Of a DNA stretch of 64,000 nucleotides, positions 24,337-40,494 are shown one piece after another; position 1 is the stretch's first letter, and each line of letters opens with the position of its first letter. This DNA comes from Kribbella sp. NBC_01245. Its GTDB lineage: Bacteria; Actinomycetota; Actinomycetes; Propionibacteriales; Kribbellaceae. The position numbers and the translations under genes were made by a program. The stretch is taken from positions 6,944,001-7,008,000 of the forward strand of contig NZ_CP108487.1 in NCBI RefSeq assembly GCF_036226525.1, written 5' to 3'. The notes under the pieces are model-generated. The model was not told where the DNA came from, did no database searches, and saw only the letters and a list, made by a program, of their open reading frames with translations.

Positions 24337-25343
24337 GACCTTTCCGCGAACAGAACCAGGTGACCATCGGGGTGGTCGGCCTGACCGTGCTCGGGCTGAT
24401 CATGCTGGCCGCGTTCAAGGCGCAGGACCTGCCGCTGATCGGTGGCGGTCTGAAGTACTCCGCGCAGCTCAGCGAGGCCGGCGGCGTCCGGGCGAACGAC
24501 GAGATCCGGATCGCCGGGGTGCGCGTCGGCCAGGTCCGCAAGGTCGAGCTCGACGGCAGTCACGTGCGCGTCGACTTCGTGGTGGACCGGGGCGTGAAAC
24601 TCGGTGACCAGACCGGTGCCGAGGTCAAACTGAAGACCCTGCTCGGCCAGAAGTACATCAAGCTCCTGCCCAAGGGCGAGGGCGAGCTGAAGGAGGGCTC
24701 GGAGATCCCGCTCGAGCGGACCATCTCGGCGTACGACGTGGTCGACGCCTTCTCGGACCTGGCGGACACCACCGACCGGATCGACACCGCGCAGCTGGCG
24801 AAGGCCCTGGACACGTTGTCGACCACCTTCGCGAACACGCCGGAGGAGGTCCGCGCCTCGCTCACCGGGTTGTCGCGGCTGTCCAAGAACGTCGCCGCCC
24901 GGGATGCCCAGCTGAAGTTGTTGCTGCAGCACTCCAACGTGGTGACGAAGGTGCTGGCCGATCGGAACAAGGAGCTCATCACGCTGCTCCGCGATGGCAA
25001 CAAGGTCTTCCAGGCGGTCCAAGCCCGGCGTGCCCTGATCCATCAGCTGCTGGTCTCGACCCAGGCCCTGTCCGCCCAGATCACCGCGCTGGTCCGGGAG
25101 AACCGCGAGGACCTCGCGCCGACCCTGCAGAAGGTGAACGGCGTGCTCGCCACCCTGCTCAAAAACCAGGCGAGTCTCGACGCCAGCCTCAAGGGTCTGG
25201 CGCCGTTCGTCCGGGTCTTCACCAACACGCTCGGCACCGGGCCGTGGTTCGACACCTACGTCCAGAACGTGGTGCCCGTGCCAGAGATCCCGCTGCCGCC
25301 GATTACGCTGCCGAGCCTGCCGGCGGGAGGTGCGCCGCGATGA
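24333..25343 (+). CDS. MCE family protein, MceC-like
   Basis: 336 aa from ATG 24333, which overlaps the preceding TGA; GAGGTG lies upstream inside the previous gene. Membrane helix at ~10-30, MCE domain with NDEIRIAGVRVGQVRKVEL, and helical tail. Ends with a Pro-rich segment (PVPEIPLPPITLPSLP). A GTG at 24321 would add four residues but fits the coupling less well. Confidence 0.92.
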   Translation: MRPFREQNQVTIGVVGLTVLGLIMLAAFKAQDLPLIGGGLKYSAQLSEAGGVRANDEIRIAGVRVGQVRKVELDGSHVRVDFVVDRGVKLGDQTGAEVKLKTLLGQKYIKLLPKGEGELKEGSEIPLERTISAYDVVDAFSDLADTTDRIDTAQLAKALDTLSTTFANTPEEVRASLTGLSRLSKNVAARDAQLKLLLQHSNVVTKVLADRNKELITLLRDGNKVFQAVQARRALIHQLLVSTQALSAQITALVRENREDLAPTLQKVNGVLATLLKNQASLDASLKGLAPFVRVFTNTLGTGPWFDTYVQNVVPVPEIPLPPITLPSLPAGGAPR

Positions 25344-26533
25344 TCAAGGTCAGCAAGCTCTCCCGGCTGGTCGCCATCGCCGTCGTGGTCGCGATCCTCG
25401 CCGTCAGCATCGTGACGCTGTGGCCCGAGCCCAAGCGGGTAGCCGTCTCGGCGTACTTCCCGCGCACGGTCAGCATCTACCCCGGCTCGGACGTCCGCAT
25501 CCTCGGTATCAAGGTCGGCGAGGTGGAGAGCATCACTCCGGCCGGCCGGAGTGTCCGGGTGAAGTTCTGGTGGGACGCGAAGCACAAGGTGCCCAAGGAC
25601 GCGAAGGCCGTCATCGCGGCGCCGTCGATCGTGGCCGACCGCTATGTGCAGCTCACCCCGGTCTACACCAAGGGCGAGATGATGGGCGACGGGGCCGAGA
25701 TCCCGCTGGACCGGACCGCCGTACCGCTCGAGCTGGACCAGATCTACCAGAGCCTGAACGATCTGTCCGTGGCGCTCGGGCCCAAGGGCGCGAACGACCA
25801 GGGCGCCTTGTCGCGACTGCTCGATATCTCCGCGAAGAACCTGAACGGCCAGGGCGCCAAGCTGAACCAGACCATCGGTGACTTCGCCATCTTGTCGCAG
25901 ACGCTGGCGGGCAACTCGAAGAGCCTGTTCACCACGATCCGGCAGCTGCAGACGTTCGTCTCGGCCCTCGCGGCGAACGATCAGCTGGTCCGGCAGTTCA
26001 ACGCCAACTTCGCGACGGTCTCGACCACGCTCGCGGGTGAGCGCAAGGACCTCAGCCTGGCCCTGTCGACGCTGGCCATCGCGCTCGGCGAGGTGACCAC
26101 CTTCGTGCAGGACAACCGGACGCTGGTGAAGTCGACCGTGTCCCAGGCGACGGCGCTGTCGCAGATCCTGGTGAAGGAGAAGGCGGCCATCGCCGAGGTG
26201 CTCGACACCGCGCCACTCGGGCTCGGCAACCTGGCCCGGATCTACAACCCGCAGTACGGCACGCTCGACCAGCGGATGAACATCGCCCAGCTGGACGACC
26301 CGGCGCAGTTCATCTGCGCGCTGCTGCTGCAGGCCAACCAGCCGTTGTCGACCTGCTCGGCGATGAAGGGTGTGCTCGACCTGCTGCACAAACTGCCCTT
26401 GCTGAGCGGCGCGAGTGGGGCCGGCCCGGCCGGTACGCCGCTCGCCCCCGCCCCCACGCCGGCGGAGGCCGAATTGCCCAGCCCGGACCCGATCGACAAG
26501 ACGCTCGGCGGCATCATCGGGGGTGCGCGATGA
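25340..26533 (+). CDS. MCE family protein, MceD-like
   Basis: 397 aa from ATG 25340 (MIKVSKLSRL), overlapping the previous stop; GGGAGG lies 10 nt upstream. Membrane helix at ~9-27, MCE domain with GSDVRILGIKVGEVESITP, long helical tail with leucine-rich periodicity and an Ala/Pro-rich end (GPAGTPLAPAPTPAEAELPS). A longer reading from 25244 would overlap the MceC-like gene by 100 nt and is rejected. Confidence 0.92.
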   Translation: MIKVSKLSRLVAIAVVVAILAVSIVTLWPEPKRVAVSAYFPRTVSIYPGSDVRILGIKVGEVESITPAGRSVRVKFWWDAKHKVPKDAKAVIAAPSIVADRYVQLTPVYTKGEMMGDGAEIPLDRTAVPLELDQIYQSLNDLSVALGPKGANDQGALSRLLDISAKNLNGQGAKLNQTIGDFAILSQTLAGNSKSLFTTIRQLQTFVSALAANDQLVRQFNANFATVSTTLAGERKDLSLALSTLAIALGEVTTFVQDNRTLVKSTVSQATALSQILVKEKAAIAEVLDTAPLGLGNLARIYNPQYGTLDQRMNIAQLDDPAQFICALLLQANQPLSTCSAMKGVLDLLHKLPLLSGASGAGPAGTPLAPAPTPAEAELPSPDPIDKTLGGIIGGAR

Positions 26534-27780
26534 GGTTCACCCGATCTCACCGTCGTACGACGATGCTCGCGGGCGTGGTCGCCCTGGCCACGTTGCTGTC
26601 CGGCTGTGACTTCAGCGTCTACTCCCTGCCGTTGCCGGGTGGCGCGAAGATCAAGGGTCCGTCGTACACGGTCGTAGCGGAGTTCTCCGACGTGCTGGAC
26701 CTGGTGCCGAAGTCGACGGTCAAGGTGGACGACGTCACCGTCGGCACGGTCGAGAAGGTCTGGCTGACGGGTTACGTCGCCAAGGTCCAGCTGAAGCTGC
26801 CGAAGAACGTCGAGCTGCCGGACAACGCGCGCGCGACCATTCGGCAGACCAGCCTGCTGGGCGAGAAGTTCGTCTCGCTGGCACCGCCGACCGGCGCCGA
26901 ACAACCGCGCGGCACGCTGACGAACGGCGAGATCATCCCGCTCAGCCGGACCACCAGCAACGTCGAGGTGGAACAGGTTCTCGCGGCCCTCTCGCTGCTG
27001 CTGAACGGTGGTGGCGTGGCCCAGCTGCAGATCATCACCCAGGAGCTGAACAAGGCCCTCACCGGTAACGAGCCGGCCATCCGCAGTGTGCTCACGCAGC
27101 TCAACACCTTCGTCGGCACGCTGGACCAGGGCAAACAGAACATCGTCAACGCGATCACCGCGCTGGACGCCCTGGCGAAGAAGCTGAACGCCCAGAAGAC
27201 CACCCTGGCGACGGCGATCGACTCGCTGCCGAAGTCGATCGCGACCCTGGACAAGCAGCGCGCGGCCCTGGTGAAGACGCTGCAGGCGCTCGCGACTCTC
27301 GGCAACACCGCGACCCGGGTGATCGTGTCCTCCCAGAAGGACCTCGTCGCGAACCTGAAGTCCCTCTACCCGATCCTGTTCCAGCTCGCGAAGGCCGGGG
27401 AGAACCTGCCGAAGGCGATGGAGCTGATGTTCACGTATCCCTTCCCGGACAGCGCGGCCAACGCCGTTCGGGGTGACTTCACCAACCTGAACATCACGCT
27501 CGACGTCGACACCCAGAAGGCGCTCAAAGGCCTGCTCGGGCTGAACCTGCCGACGGTCGCGCCGTCGATCATCCCGACGGTGACGATCAGCCTGCCGGGT
27601 ATCCCGACCAAGGTGCCGTCCGGGCTGCCGTCCGGTGGCGTGCCGACGCTGACAGCGCCTCCCGGGGCGCCGACGACCTGCGTCACGATGCTCGGCCTGC
27701 CGGTCTGTTCGCCGAAGCTGGGCCGGGGCAATCTCGATCCGGAACTCGCGAAGATGATGATGCCGGGGGTGACCGGATGA
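26530..27780 (+). CDS. MCE family lipoprotein, MceE-like
   Basis: 416 aa. The signal sequence ends in the lipobox LLSGC (C26), so it should be lipid-anchored like mycobacterial LprK/MceE. MCE domain follows (KSTVKVDDVTVGTVEKV). The tail is helical, then Pro/Gly-rich with two cysteines near the end (TCVTMLGLPVCSP). It is the only lipoprotein among the six MCE proteins, in the expected fifth place. Confidence 0.93.
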   Translation: MRFTRSHRRTTMLAGVVALATLLSGCDFSVYSLPLPGGAKIKGPSYTVVAEFSDVLDLVPKSTVKVDDVTVGTVEKVWLTGYVAKVQLKLPKNVELPDNARATIRQTSLLGEKFVSLAPPTGAEQPRGTLTNGEIIPLSRTTSNVEVEQVLAALSLLLNGGGVAQLQIITQELNKALTGNEPAIRSVLTQLNTFVGTLDQGKQNIVNAITALDALAKKLNAQKTTLATAIDSLPKSIATLDKQRAALVKTLQALATLGNTATRVIVSSQKDLVANLKSLYPILFQLAKAGENLPKAMELMFTYPFPDSAANAVRGDFTNLNITLDVDTQKALKGLLGLNLPTVAPSIIPTVTISLPGIPTKVPSGLPSGGVPTLTAPPGAPTTCVTMLGLPVCSPKLGRGNLDPELAKMMMPGVTG

Positions 27781-29063
27781 TCACCCGCAAGACCAGGCTC
27801 CAGCTGATGGTGTTCCTCCTGATCACCGTCTTCGGTGTCGCCTTCGTGGGCGCGAAGTACGCCCGGGTGGACCGGTTGTTCTTCGACGACACCTTCACCG
27901 TGACCGCGAGCTTCGCCGAGTCCGGCGGTATCTTCACCGGCGCCGAGGTGACCTATCGCGGGATGCCCGTCGGCCGCGTCGGCAAACTGAAGCTCGAGCC
28001 GGACGGCGTGCTGGTCACGCTGGACATCGACAAGGGCACGCTGGTGCCGCGCGATACCAGGGCCGTGATCGCCAACCGGTCCGCGATCGGCGAGCAGTAC
28101 GTCGATCTGCAACCCCGGTCGGACGGTACGCCGTACCTCAAGGACAAGACGGTGATCGAGCGCAAGGACACCGTGCTGCCGATCTCCACCACCGAGCTGC
28201 TGCTCAACCTGGACCAGCTGGTGAACTCGGTCGACCGCGACAGCCTGCGGACGACCGTCAAGGAGCTCGGCACCGCGCTGCGCGGCAAGGGCGGCGACCT
28301 GCAGCAGATCATCGACAGCCAGGGTGTGCTGATCGACGTGGCCGACGCGAACATCGCCCAGACGATCAAGCTGATCAACGACGGCAACATCGTGCTCGCC
28401 ACCCAGGTCGCCACCGGGGATCACCTGAAGACCTGGGCGAAGAACCTCGCTCTGCTCAGCCAGACCCTGGTCACGTCGGACGCGGAGCTGCGCGCCGTGA
28501 TCGACAACGGTTCGGCCGCGACCCGGCAACTCACCGCGCTGATCACCGAGAACAAGGCCGATATCGCGGTCCTGCTCGGTAACCTGCTGACGATGAGCGA
28601 GTTGACCGCGGTCCGGCTGGACGCCGTCGAACAGCTGCTGGTGGTCTACCCGGCGGTCACGATGGGTGGGTACGTCGTGCCCGGGAGGGACCGGGGGACC
28701 GGGCATTTCGACGCCCACTTCGGCCTCGTGCTCGGGTCCGACCCGGCCGCCTGCCGGGCCGGCTACGGGACCACCAACAAGCGCGTTCCGCAGGACACCA
28801 AGGACATTCCGGCCAACGTGAAGGCGAAGTGCTCGGCCTCGTCGAGCTCCGGCGTGAACGTGCGCGGCGCCCAGAACAAACCGAACCCGTCCTCCCGCGC
28901 GCTGAACCGGACCGGCGTCGGCCTGCTCGCGGATCCGCAGACGGGTGAGACCGGTGGCGTCGCGGGTGTGCCGGAGTTCGTGATCGGCTCGACCGGCGGC
29001 CAGCAGCGCCTGCTCGGTAAGGACGGCTGGAAAGCGATGATGCTCGGACCGGTAACCCAGTGA
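27777..29063 (+). CDS. MCE family protein, MceF-like
   Basis: 428 aa; N-terminal helix (LMVFLLITVFGVAFVG), MCE domain with GAEVTYRGMPVGRVGKLKL, helical middle and a polar C-terminal region (from ~330) with two cysteines. Sixth and last MCE subunit; such MceF proteins are thought to complete the tunnel. ATGA overlap with MceE and GTGA overlap with the following gene. Confidence 0.92.
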   Translation: MITRKTRLQLMVFLLITVFGVAFVGAKYARVDRLFFDDTFTVTASFAESGGIFTGAEVTYRGMPVGRVGKLKLEPDGVLVTLDIDKGTLVPRDTRAVIANRSAIGEQYVDLQPRSDGTPYLKDKTVIERKDTVLPISTTELLLNLDQLVNSVDRDSLRTTVKELGTALRGKGGDLQQIIDSQGVLIDVADANIAQTIKLINDGNIVLATQVATGDHLKTWAKNLALLSQTLVTSDAELRAVIDNGSAATRQLTALITENKADIAVLLGNLLTMSELTAVRLDAVEQLLVVYPAVTMGGYVVPGRDRGTGHFDAHFGLVLGSDPAACRAGYGTTNKRVPQDTKDIPANVKAKCSASSSSGVNVRGAQNKPNPSSRALNRTGVGLLADPQTGETGGVAGVPEFVIGSTGGQQRLLGKDGWKAMMLGPVTQ

Positions 29064-29716
29064 CCTCTAGCGACACCACACCTCCTCCCGTGGAGAAATC
29101 CTCGGCCGCCGACCCAACCACGGGCGGTACGACGTCGGCCGGTACGACGTCCGGCGGCGCGACGTCGGGCGGCTCGCGGTTGGACCGCTTGAGGCTGGGT
29201 GGCTTCAGGTTGGGTGGCGGTGCGGCCGGCGGGGATCGGCGGTTGCCGGTGCTGGCTTGGGCGCTGAGCGTGCTGCTGGTGGTTGCCCTCGCGGGGCTCG
29301 TGGTGGCGGTGGTCGCGTTGCGGCAGCAGGACACCCGCAACGACCGCCGGCTGACCGTGATGCAGTCGGCACGCCAGATTACGCACGACTTCACGACGTA
29401 CAAGTACGACACCTGGGACGCGGACGCCCAGCGGGTGATCGACGGGTCCACCGGCCAGTTCAAACAGGAGTTCTCCAATGCGGCCGGCTCGCTCAAGACC
29501 ACGGTGGTCAGCGGCAAGGTGACCTCGACCGGTGAGGTATTGGAGGCCGCCGTGCAGTCAGTCGATACCGACTCGGCCCAGATCCTGGTGGTCGCCGACG
29601 CCGTCGTGAACAACGCGGGGCAGGACGGCGCCAAGCGGCGGCACTACCGGATCAAGTTGGAGATGGTCCGCGAGGGCGATCGCTGGCTGGTCGCAGACCT
29701 GCAGGCGGTGGGCTGA
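29060..29716 (+). CDS. Mce-associated membrane protein 1
   Basis: 218 aa. A Thr/Ser/Gly-rich cytoplasmic segment (1-60), one membrane helix at about 74-95 (VLAWALSVLLVVALAGLVV) and an extracellular NTF2-like domain of ~120 residues, as in Mas proteins at the ends of mce operons. GTG start overlapping the MceF-like stop. Mas proteins are thought to stabilise or regulate the importer. Confidence 0.87.
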   Translation: MTSSDTTPPPVEKSSAADPTTGGTTSAGTTSGGATSGGSRLDRLRLGGFRLGGGAAGGDRRLPVLAWALSVLLVVALAGLVVAVVALRQQDTRNDRRLTVMQSARQITHDFTTYKYDTWDADAQRVIDGSTGQFKQEFSNAAGSLKTTVVSGKVTSTGEVLEAAVQSVDTDSAQILVVADAVVNNAGQDGAKRRHYRIKLEMVREGDRWLVADLQAVG

Positions 29717-30537
29717 TGCCCGAAGAGCGCCGTAACCCGCGCCGCCGGATCGCCGGCCAGCGCCGTACGTCGGACCGCCGCGAGCCCCTCCCCGACGAGA
29801 CGACCTCCGATGAAGCGACCTCGGACGAAACGGCCGTTGACGAGACGGCCGCGGACGAGACGACGGTCGAGATCGCGGAGGAGACGCCAGACGCCGAGAC
29901 CGAGATCGCTGAGGCCGGTGACAAGGTCAAAGCCGGCCGGACGACGCTGGACGAGACCGACTTACCCGACGAGACCGACGTGCCCGCTGAGGCCGACGTA
30001 CCTGATGAGGGTGCGGACGGTGATGACGCCGGTACGACCGATGAGGTCGCGCGGCGGGGCGGGGCGCGGTTGATGGCGGGGGTGCTGGGCGTTCTGGTGG
30101 TGCTGACGCTGACCGCGGCTGTCGTCCTGGGGGAGCGGGCGTGGCGCGGGCATCAGGCCGAGGAGGCCCGGTCGGAGGCCTCGACGGCGGCGCGACGGGC
30201 GGCCGAGCTGGTGCTCTCCTACGACTACCGAACGCTGACGAAGGACTTCGAAGCGTCGCGGGCAACGCTGACGCCCGAGTTCGCGGCGGACTTCGACCAG
30301 ACCACGAAGGTCGTCGCCCAGCAGGCCACCAAGGTCAAGGCGACCGTTCGCGCCGAGGTGCGGGAGGTCGGCGTACGGGATGGTGACGCGGACCGGGTCA
30401 CCCTGCTCGTCTTCGTCAACCAGACCACCACGAGCACCATCACCCAGAACAAACCACGGGTCGACCTGAACCGGGCCCGATTCACGATGGTACGAATCGG
30501 TGGTCAATGGCTGGTCCGATCGATCGAGCCCCTGTAG
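29716..30537 (+). CDS. Mce-associated membrane protein 2 with acidic repeat region
   Basis: 273 aa. Residues ~22-110 are a low-complexity acidic stretch with repeated DETT/DEAT/DETA/DETD units, followed by a membrane helix (~118-138) and a NTF2-like outer domain ending MVRIGGQWLVRSIEPL. The last domain resembles that of the preceding gene. Starts on TGATG. Last gene of the 11-gene operon; no clear hairpin terminator follows before the rpoB promoter. Confidence 0.85.
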   Translation: MPEERRNPRRRIAGQRRTSDRREPLPDETTSDEATSDETAVDETAADETTVEIAEETPDAETEIAEAGDKVKAGRTTLDETDLPDETDVPAEADVPDEGADGDDAGTTDEVARRGGARLMAGVLGVLVVLTLTAAVVLGERAWRGHQAEEARSEASTAARRAAELVLSYDYRTLTKDFEASRATLTPEFAADFDQTTKVVAQQATKVKATVRAEVREVGVRDGDADRVTLLVFVNQTTTSTITQNKPRVDLNRARFTMVRIGGQWLVRSIEPL

Positions 30538-30654
30538 TCTCTGGGGTGTTCAAGAGGGGATCTGATCAGGCGACTCGCGGGTGACCGCACCTCGCTCGAG
30601 AACTTGGTGAGATCCTTGACGGAATGGTGGGCGACAGGCATCATGTTGCGCCCA

Positions 30655-30684
30655 TTGGACAGTCTTGCCCAGATCGGGTAACCT
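30655..30684 (+). promoter_or_regulatory. Predicted rpoB promoter
   Basis: TTGGAC (30655-30660), 18-bp spacer, TAACCT (30679-30684). The leader would be about 110 nt. The remaining bases of 30538-30799 show no other clear element. Confidence 0.6.
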
Positions 30685-30799
30685 AACTCTTTGCGCTGCC
30701 TTCACCTTTCCCCTGGTTCGGCACAAAACTTGACTAGGGCGGTTTGGCGTGCGCTCCCCAGCACCAGATTGAGTCTGCGAGCCCGTGGAAGGACGCCCC

Positions 30800-34282
<3,483 letters not shown>

Positions 34283-34350
34283 GCGGGTTGCCGCTTGAGA
34301 TCAACAGCCAACTCACTCAGACCCTTATTACAAGCGGGAGATAACACATC

Positions 34351-38211
<3,861 letters not shown>

Positions 38212-38228
38212 GCACAAGTCCAACCCTC

Positions 38229-38263
38229 AGGGGCGGTACCCGCACAACGCGGGTGCCGCCCCT
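38229..38263 (+). terminator. Terminator of rpoBC
   Basis: 15-bp stem (38229-38243 with 38249-38263), one G-T wobble, 5-nt loop ACAAC-like. It lies 17 nt after the rpoC stop. Confidence 0.85.
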
Positions 38264-38297
38264 GCGGCATTCCACTCGTCGCAAAGGATCGGGCGTC

Positions 38298-38350
38298 GGG
38301 GTGCCTCCTTGTGTCGCGCGTGCAAGCGCAACAAGGCGCTTCGCGGGAGA
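38298..38350. repeat. Dispersed structured repeat, copy 1
   Basis: Begins GGGGTGCCTCCTTG and ends CAACAAGGCGCTTCGCGGGA. It matches copy 2 at 38624-38678 closely apart from a 2-bp length difference and a few substitutions. The ends (GTGCCTCCTTG / CAACAAGGCGC) can pair, so the repeat can fold into a hairpin. Confidence 0.7.
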
Positions 38351-38542
38351 CCCGGCTCCTCTGTCGCGTCAGCGGGTCGCCGCTTTCCAGTCCCCGCCCT
38401 TCCTCCTGCCACGAGTGGTCGGGTTATGACGCGTCCACTCGCGGGGTTCAGATGTGACCACTCGCGGACAGAAGGAAGGGGCCCCAAGGCCTCGGCGCAC
38501 CCCTCGCCGCTCGCCGCGTCACCCCGCTCAGTCGGCCGGAGG

Positions 38543-38574
38543 CGCCGTACACGGTGGACGCCGTACGCGGTGGA
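38543..38574. repeat. Two tandem 16-bp repeats
   Basis: CGCCGTACACGGTGGA (38543-38558) followed directly by CGCCGTACGCGGTGGA (38559-38574), 15 of 16 bases the same. Confidence 0.75.
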
Positions 38575-38605
38575 TTCTCCACCTCGCAACCCCCGCAGGC
38601 TGATT

Positions 38606-38688
38606 TGTGGATAACCCCGCCGCGGGGTGCCTCCTTGCGTCCCGCGTGTGCAAACGCAACAAGGCACTTCGCGGGAGGGATATCCACA
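38606..38688. repeat. Dispersed structured repeat, copy 2, bounded by TGTGGATA inverted ends
   Basis: The second repeat copy (38624-38678) is framed by TGTGGATA (38606-38613) and TATCCACA (38681-38688). The left end extends to TTGTGGATAA, which contains a perfect DnaA box (TTATCCACA on the minus strand); the right end is one base off. Inside, GTGCCTCCTTGCGT and ACGCAACAAGGCAC pair at 12 of 14 positions. It has the look of a small MITE or REP-type element. Confidence 0.6.
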
Positions 38689-38739
38689 GATCCTTCGTGT
38701 GGGGTGGGCGGAGGGGTGTGGGGGAGTGATGATGGCGGC

Positions 38740-39150
38740 ATGGCTGAGAACAAGACGACGCGGAACGACGGGAATGTCGAGGACTTCCTCGCCGGGGTGC
38801 CGGAACCGCGGCAGTCCGATGCGCGTGAGGTGTGCGCGCTGATGGCCGAGGTGACCGGGGAGCCGGCCGCGATGTGGGGTACGGCGATCATCGGATTCGG
38901 GCAGCGTCATCTGCGCTACGCGAGTGGTCGCGAGCTGGACATCTTCGAGGTCGGGTTCTCGCCACGGAAGGCCGCGACGACGCTCTACCTCGACAAAGAA
39001 TTCGAGCAGTACGACGAGTTGCTGGCCCGCCTCGGACCGCATTCGACGAGCGTCTCCTGCCTTTACGTGAAGCGGCTCGCCGACGTCGATCGGGAGGTGC
39101 TCACGGAACTCGTACGGCGTTCGGTGGGACACGCGCGGGCCGATTGCTGA
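38740..39150 (+). CDS. DUF1801 domain protein
   Basis: 136 aa; the conserved pattern RQSDAREVCALMAEVTGE...MWGTAIIGFGQRHLRYASGRE is that of DUF1801 (YdhG-like small alpha/beta proteins of unknown function, some linked to iron binding). The ATG at 38740 is favoured by similarity to the family N-terminus; the nearest purine-rich site (GGGGGAG) is rather far, 13 nt upstream. Followed 30 nt later by the hydrolase fusion gene. Confidence 0.85.
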   Translation: MAENKTTRNDGNVEDFLAGVPEPRQSDAREVCALMAEVTGEPAAMWGTAIIGFGQRHLRYASGRELDIFEVGFSPRKAATTLYLDKEFEQYDELLARLGPHSTSVSCLYVKRLADVDREVLTELVRRSVGHARADC

Positions 39151-39180
39151 ACTGTCGGTGGCGTAGGCGAAGATGACGCC

Positions 39181-40494
39181 ATGACGGAGACCCCGGCCTA
39201 CCTGCGACCGTTCGTACTGACGGGATCCGAAGCGGGCGAGGCCGAGGTCGAGCGCGTCGGCGAGGTCGATGTCTACCGTCCTGCCGAGCCAGGTCGCCGA
39301 CCTGCCGTGCTGTTCGTGCACGGTGGGCCAGGACCCTTTGATCTCAACGTGTTTCCGCGCGACTGGCCGTTGTTCGAGGGCTATGCGTCAGCTATCGCTG
39401 AGCGGGGCCTGGTGGGCGCTGTCGTCGATCATTCGCTCGTCCTGGGCATGGACCGGCTGGCCACCGCCTCGGACCAGGTGGAGGCCGCTGTCGGCCAACT
39501 ACGCGCAGACGAACAGGTCGACCCCGAGCGGATCCTGCTGTGGTTCTTCTCGGGCGGCGGTCTACTCGCGGGAGAGTGGCTCGACAGCCGGCCAGAGTGG
39601 CTGCGCGGGATCGCCCTCAGCTACCCGATGCTCGATGGTCCCGCCGATCTGATCTCTGCGACCGAGGTCGTCGGCAACCACCCGGACCTGCCGATTCTGC
39701 TGACCCGCGTCGGGCACGAGCAGGAGGCTGCCGCGACCTCCGTACAGGCTTTTGTCGAGGCCGCCGGTGGCACGTCCGCGCTGCGCATCGTCGACGTGCC
39801 GGATGGCCGCCACGGCTTCGACGTACTCGATCACACCGAACAGTCCCGGTCCGCCATTCGTGAGGCGCTCGACTGGGCCGCCAAGATTCTTCTGCCCGAC
39901 GCTCCTGGTTCCGCCGCCAGAGCCCGTTCCACTCGTTCCACGACTCCTAGGAAATCCTCGGTGACAACACCAGCGCAGACCTCCAGTGACCAGCTGAAGA
40001 CCACTATTCCCGCGCCGGCGGCCGCGACCACTCGCGTCAACCCCAAGCCCCCGGCCGTCGTACCAGCAGTAGAAGCCGTTGCACCCGCAGTAGAAGCCGT
40101 CGTACAGGCAGTAGAGGCTGAGGACGTGCCCGCGCTGCCGCCGTTGCCGGCCGTGCCGGTGCTGGCGGACAGCCCGGCGGCACGGGTGATCGCCCGCCAG
40201 CTGTCGGCATTCCTCGCGCACGATCTCGAGGCCTTTCTCTCACTCTACTCACCGACCGCCCGCGTCTTCCTGGCCGACGGCAAAGAGGCGTCGGGCCGGC
40301 GGGCGCTCCGCGAGTACTACGGGCCCCTGGTCGAGTCCGGTACCGCCTGGATCGAGGTGGAGACGCGCCTGACCGAGGGGGAGTGGGTCGTCGACCAGCA
40401 GGTGCTGCATGGCGCGAGCGCCCAGCCGATCCGCTCGATCGTCGTGCATCGCGTGCAGAACAAGGCCATCACGGAGGTCCGCCACCTTGCCTGA
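39181..40494 (+). CDS. Alpha/beta hydrolase fused to a SnoaL/NTF2-like domain
   Basis: 437 aa in three parts. Residues 1-240 are an alpha/beta hydrolase of dienelactone-hydrolase type with oxyanion stretch FVHGGPGP, nucleophile elbow FFSGGG (Ser kept, first Gly replaced by Phe) and the last-triad histidine in DGRHGFDV. Residues ~240-330 form a Ser/Thr then Ala/Val/Pro linker with repeats (PAVEAVAPAVEAV). Residues ~335-437 match a SnoaL-like NTF2 fold (ARVIARQLSAFLAHDLEAFL...RSIVVHRVQNKAITEV). The fusion is unusual; the substrate is unknown. Overlaps the next gene by 8 nt. Confidence 0.8.
   Translation: MTETPAYLRPFVLTGSEAGEAEVERVGEVDVYRPAEPGRRPAVLFVHGGPGPFDLNVFPRDWPLFEGYASAIAERGLVGAVVDHSLVLGMDRLATASDQVEAAVGQLRADEQVDPERILLWFFSGGGLLAGEWLDSRPEWLRGIALSYPMLDGPADLISATEVVGNHPDLPILLTRVGHEQEAAATSVQAFVEAAGGTSALRIVDVPDGRHGFDVLDHTEQSRSAIREALDWAAKILLPDAPGSAARARSTRSTTPRKSSVTTPAQTSSDQLKTTIPAPAAATTRVNPKPPAVVPAVEAVAPAVEAVVQAVEAEDVPALPPLPAVPVLADSPAARVIARQLSAFLAHDLEAFLSLYSPTARVFLADGKEASGRRALREYYGPLVESGTAWIEVETRLTEGEWVVDQQVLHGASAQPIRSIVVHRVQNKAITEVRHLA

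Larger units (their letters stand above)
38264..38739. other. 476-bp non-coding gap dense in repeats
   Basis: No credible gene. It holds two copies of a ~54-bp structured repeat (38298-38350, 38624-38678), a 2x16-bp tandem repeat, three CCACTCGCGG-like words (38431-38468) and DnaA-box-like TGTGGATAA. The strong base bias keeps minus-strand frames open across it. Confidence 0.6.

Noticed and set aside
38298..38678. CRISPR array
   Set aside because: Only two degenerate copies spaced by 273 bp, with no regular spacers and no cas genes.
38227..39321. 364-codon minus-strand frame across the repeat-rich gap
   Set aside because: It crosses the rpoBC terminator, repeats and the opposite strand of the DUF1801 gene; no domain is seen.
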